Origin: JAGVPT01 sp964384415
GTDB taxonomy: Bacteria; Bacteroidota; Ignavibacteria; UBA10030; UBA8401
DNA length: 7,201 nt
Reading direction: 5' to 3'
Assembly: GCA_964384415.1 (NCBI GenBank)
Contig: CAYLMV010000160.1
Span: 1-7,201 of the forward strand
The position numbers and the translations under genes are program-made. Shown here one piece after another: positions 6,139-7,201 of this stretch. The stretch's first letter is position 1; each line of letters begins with the position of its first letter. The notes under the pieces were generated by a model. The model worked only from the letters and a program-made list of their open reading frames with translations. It made no database searches and was not told where the DNA came from.

Positions 6139-7200
6139 ATGAAGACGACATTCTCAATTTTTGCAGCTGTTATCTGTGTTCTCTCGCTTGACGCCAGCCA
6201 TGCATCCGGACAGACCTCGGGAGATTTTCGATCTTCAGGGAGCGGAAACTGGAATGCTGCGGCAACATGGCAGTCCTTTGACGGATCGGTGTGGAATCCC
6301 GCAGTGAATCCTCCCGACGGTACGTCGGGAACTATCACCATCCAATCTGGACATACCGTGACCGTGCCCGCCGGAAAGCCCGACACCATCAACGGAGCCG
6401 CGATTGTCGTCAACGGATATCTGAGGGATTCAGCATACATAAATTTTGTGACAGGCACGATGGCGGTGAACAACGGAGCCACCTACGAGTTCGCACATCC
6501 GTCGAGCTCCGGGCAGGGGATTCCGAAGGCAACCTGGAATACAGGCTCGACGTGTCTACTCACCGGGATTACGAGTTCTACCACCGGCCTAAATGGAAAT
6601 CAGCCCTTCTACAACCTCACTGTCAACTGCCCCTCCTGGTCGGGCAGTCTGAATTTTGGATGGAATACGGCAACCCCGGGCGGCTCAACGAACATTGCAG
6701 GGAATGTGACAGTAATGAACACCGGCACAGGCAGATGGCAATTCTGTGCCCCGCAAGCGGGCGTATCCGATACTGTAAACATAGGAGGCAATTTGATCAT
6801 CGATGGAAGCTCGTCGAGTGCATCCGCCCTTGTCGGTGTTACGTCGAACGGGACAAGCAACGGGAGTACCACTGTGATCATTAATATTGCTGGAAATGTA
6901 AACGTTACCGGAAATCCGGCAGTCAGATCATGGACGAATTTTTCGGTGTCTCGCGGAAGCCAGGGTGCAACCGGAACGACAACCTGGAACCTGTACGGCA
7001 ATTCGTTCTCGATGTCCAACGCGGCCACGCAGAACTCTAACCCTACAGGGGCAAAGTTTGTTTTTGCAAAAGCCGGCAAGCAGACTATGACTCTATCTGG
7101 AGATTCCGTCGTTGCCTGTCCGGTGAGAGTTCTTAACGGTACAACTCTGAGCATGGGGACGAGTGTCCTTGGCGGATCGGGTACTTTTACTCTCGACTAG
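6139..7200 (+). CDS. Secreted repetitive beta-rich surface protein, possibly truncated
   Basis: 353 residues from ATG 6139 to TAG 7198-7200. Residues 4-17 are hydrophobic and end in a likely signal peptidase site near HASGQ (about 24). The mature protein opens with GNWNAAATW (36-44) and TITIQSGHTVTVPAG. From memory this start is common in large cell-surface proteins of Bacteroidota and Ignavibacteria that end in a type IX secretion sorting domain. The rest is rich in Ser, Thr, Gly and Asn, with recurring strands such as NIAGNVTV, NIGGNLII and NIAGNVNV, typical of a beta-helix or beta-solenoid. No catalytic motif is recognised. The sequence ends in GSGTFTLD, a phrase that normally opens another repeat, and no sorting domain or anchor follows. 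The stop may therefore be a real nonsense or frameshift mutation, a sequence error, or a naturally short variant. It follows the pectinases on the same strand after a 96-base gap, so a role in binding plant polymer or at the cell surface is possible but unsupported by motif. Confidence 0.7.
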   Translation: MKTTFSIFAAVICVLSLDASHASGQTSGDFRSSGSGNWNAAATWQSFDGSVWNPAVNPPDGTSGTITIQSGHTVTVPAGKPDTINGAAIVVNGYLRDSAYINFVTGTMAVNNGATYEFAHPSSSGQGIPKATWNTGSTCLLTGITSSTTGLNGNQPFYNLTVNCPSWSGSLNFGWNTATPGGSTNIAGNVTVMNTGTGRWQFCAPQAGVSDTVNIGGNLIIDGSSSSASALVGVTSNGTSNGSTTVIINIAGNVNVTGNPAVRSWTNFSVSRGSQGATGTTTWNLYGNSFSMSNAATQNSNPTGAKFVFAKAGKQTMTLSGDSVVACPVRVLNGTTLSMGTSVLGGSGTFTLD

Positions 7201-7201
7201 A

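Overview
The window is a one-strand (+) run of pectin-degradation genes followed by a secreted surface-type protein. Base composition is moderate, a little over half G+C by eye. Several genes start at GTG or ATG behind clear Shine-Dalgarno (SD) sequences. The enzyme types (GH105, CE12, GH28 and a CE8 with a C-terminal Fn3-like domain) and the final protein's N-terminal GNW...TW signature fit the Bacteroidota/Chlorobi/Ignavibacteria supergroup or another environmental polysaccharide degrader. The strong SDs, the LacI regulator and the absence of susC/susD genes here argue against a typical gut Bacteroides utilisation locus. The taxonomic placement is inference.

Layout: (1) 1-455, the 3' end of a GH105 unsaturated rhamnogalacturonyl/glucuronyl hydrolase. 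(2) 504-1571, a complete LacI-family regulator. (3) 1575-3107, an exported CE12-type rhamnogalacturonan acetylesterase (SGNH hydrolase) carrying a large extra C-terminal domain. (4) 3104-4786, an exported GH28 polygalacturonase. (5) 4783-6042, an exported CE8-type pectin esterase with altered active-site motifs and an Fn3-like tail. (6) 6043-6138, a short spacer. (7) 6139-7200, an exported, repetitive, probably beta-helical surface protein whose stop codon lies one base before the window end.

Genes 2 to 5 are separated by 3 bases or less, or overlap by four bases (ATGA), so they are almost certainly one translationally coupled transcript. GH105 lies only 48 bases upstream and probably belongs to it. 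Inferred division of labour: CE12 removes acetyl groups and CE8 methyl groups from pectin, GH28 hydrolyses the exposed galacturonan backbone, and GH105 removes the unsaturated uronic acid left on oligomers by a pectate or rhamnogalacturonan lyase not seen here. The LacI protein is the likely local, sugar-responsive regulator. The last gene has its own leader and SD and may be separate.

No RNA gene, mobile element, CRISPR array or convincing terminator was seen. The window looks like a recognisable catabolic operon rather than an unknown system. The most unusual points are the domain architecture of the esterase, the changed CE8 motifs and the abrupt end of the last protein.
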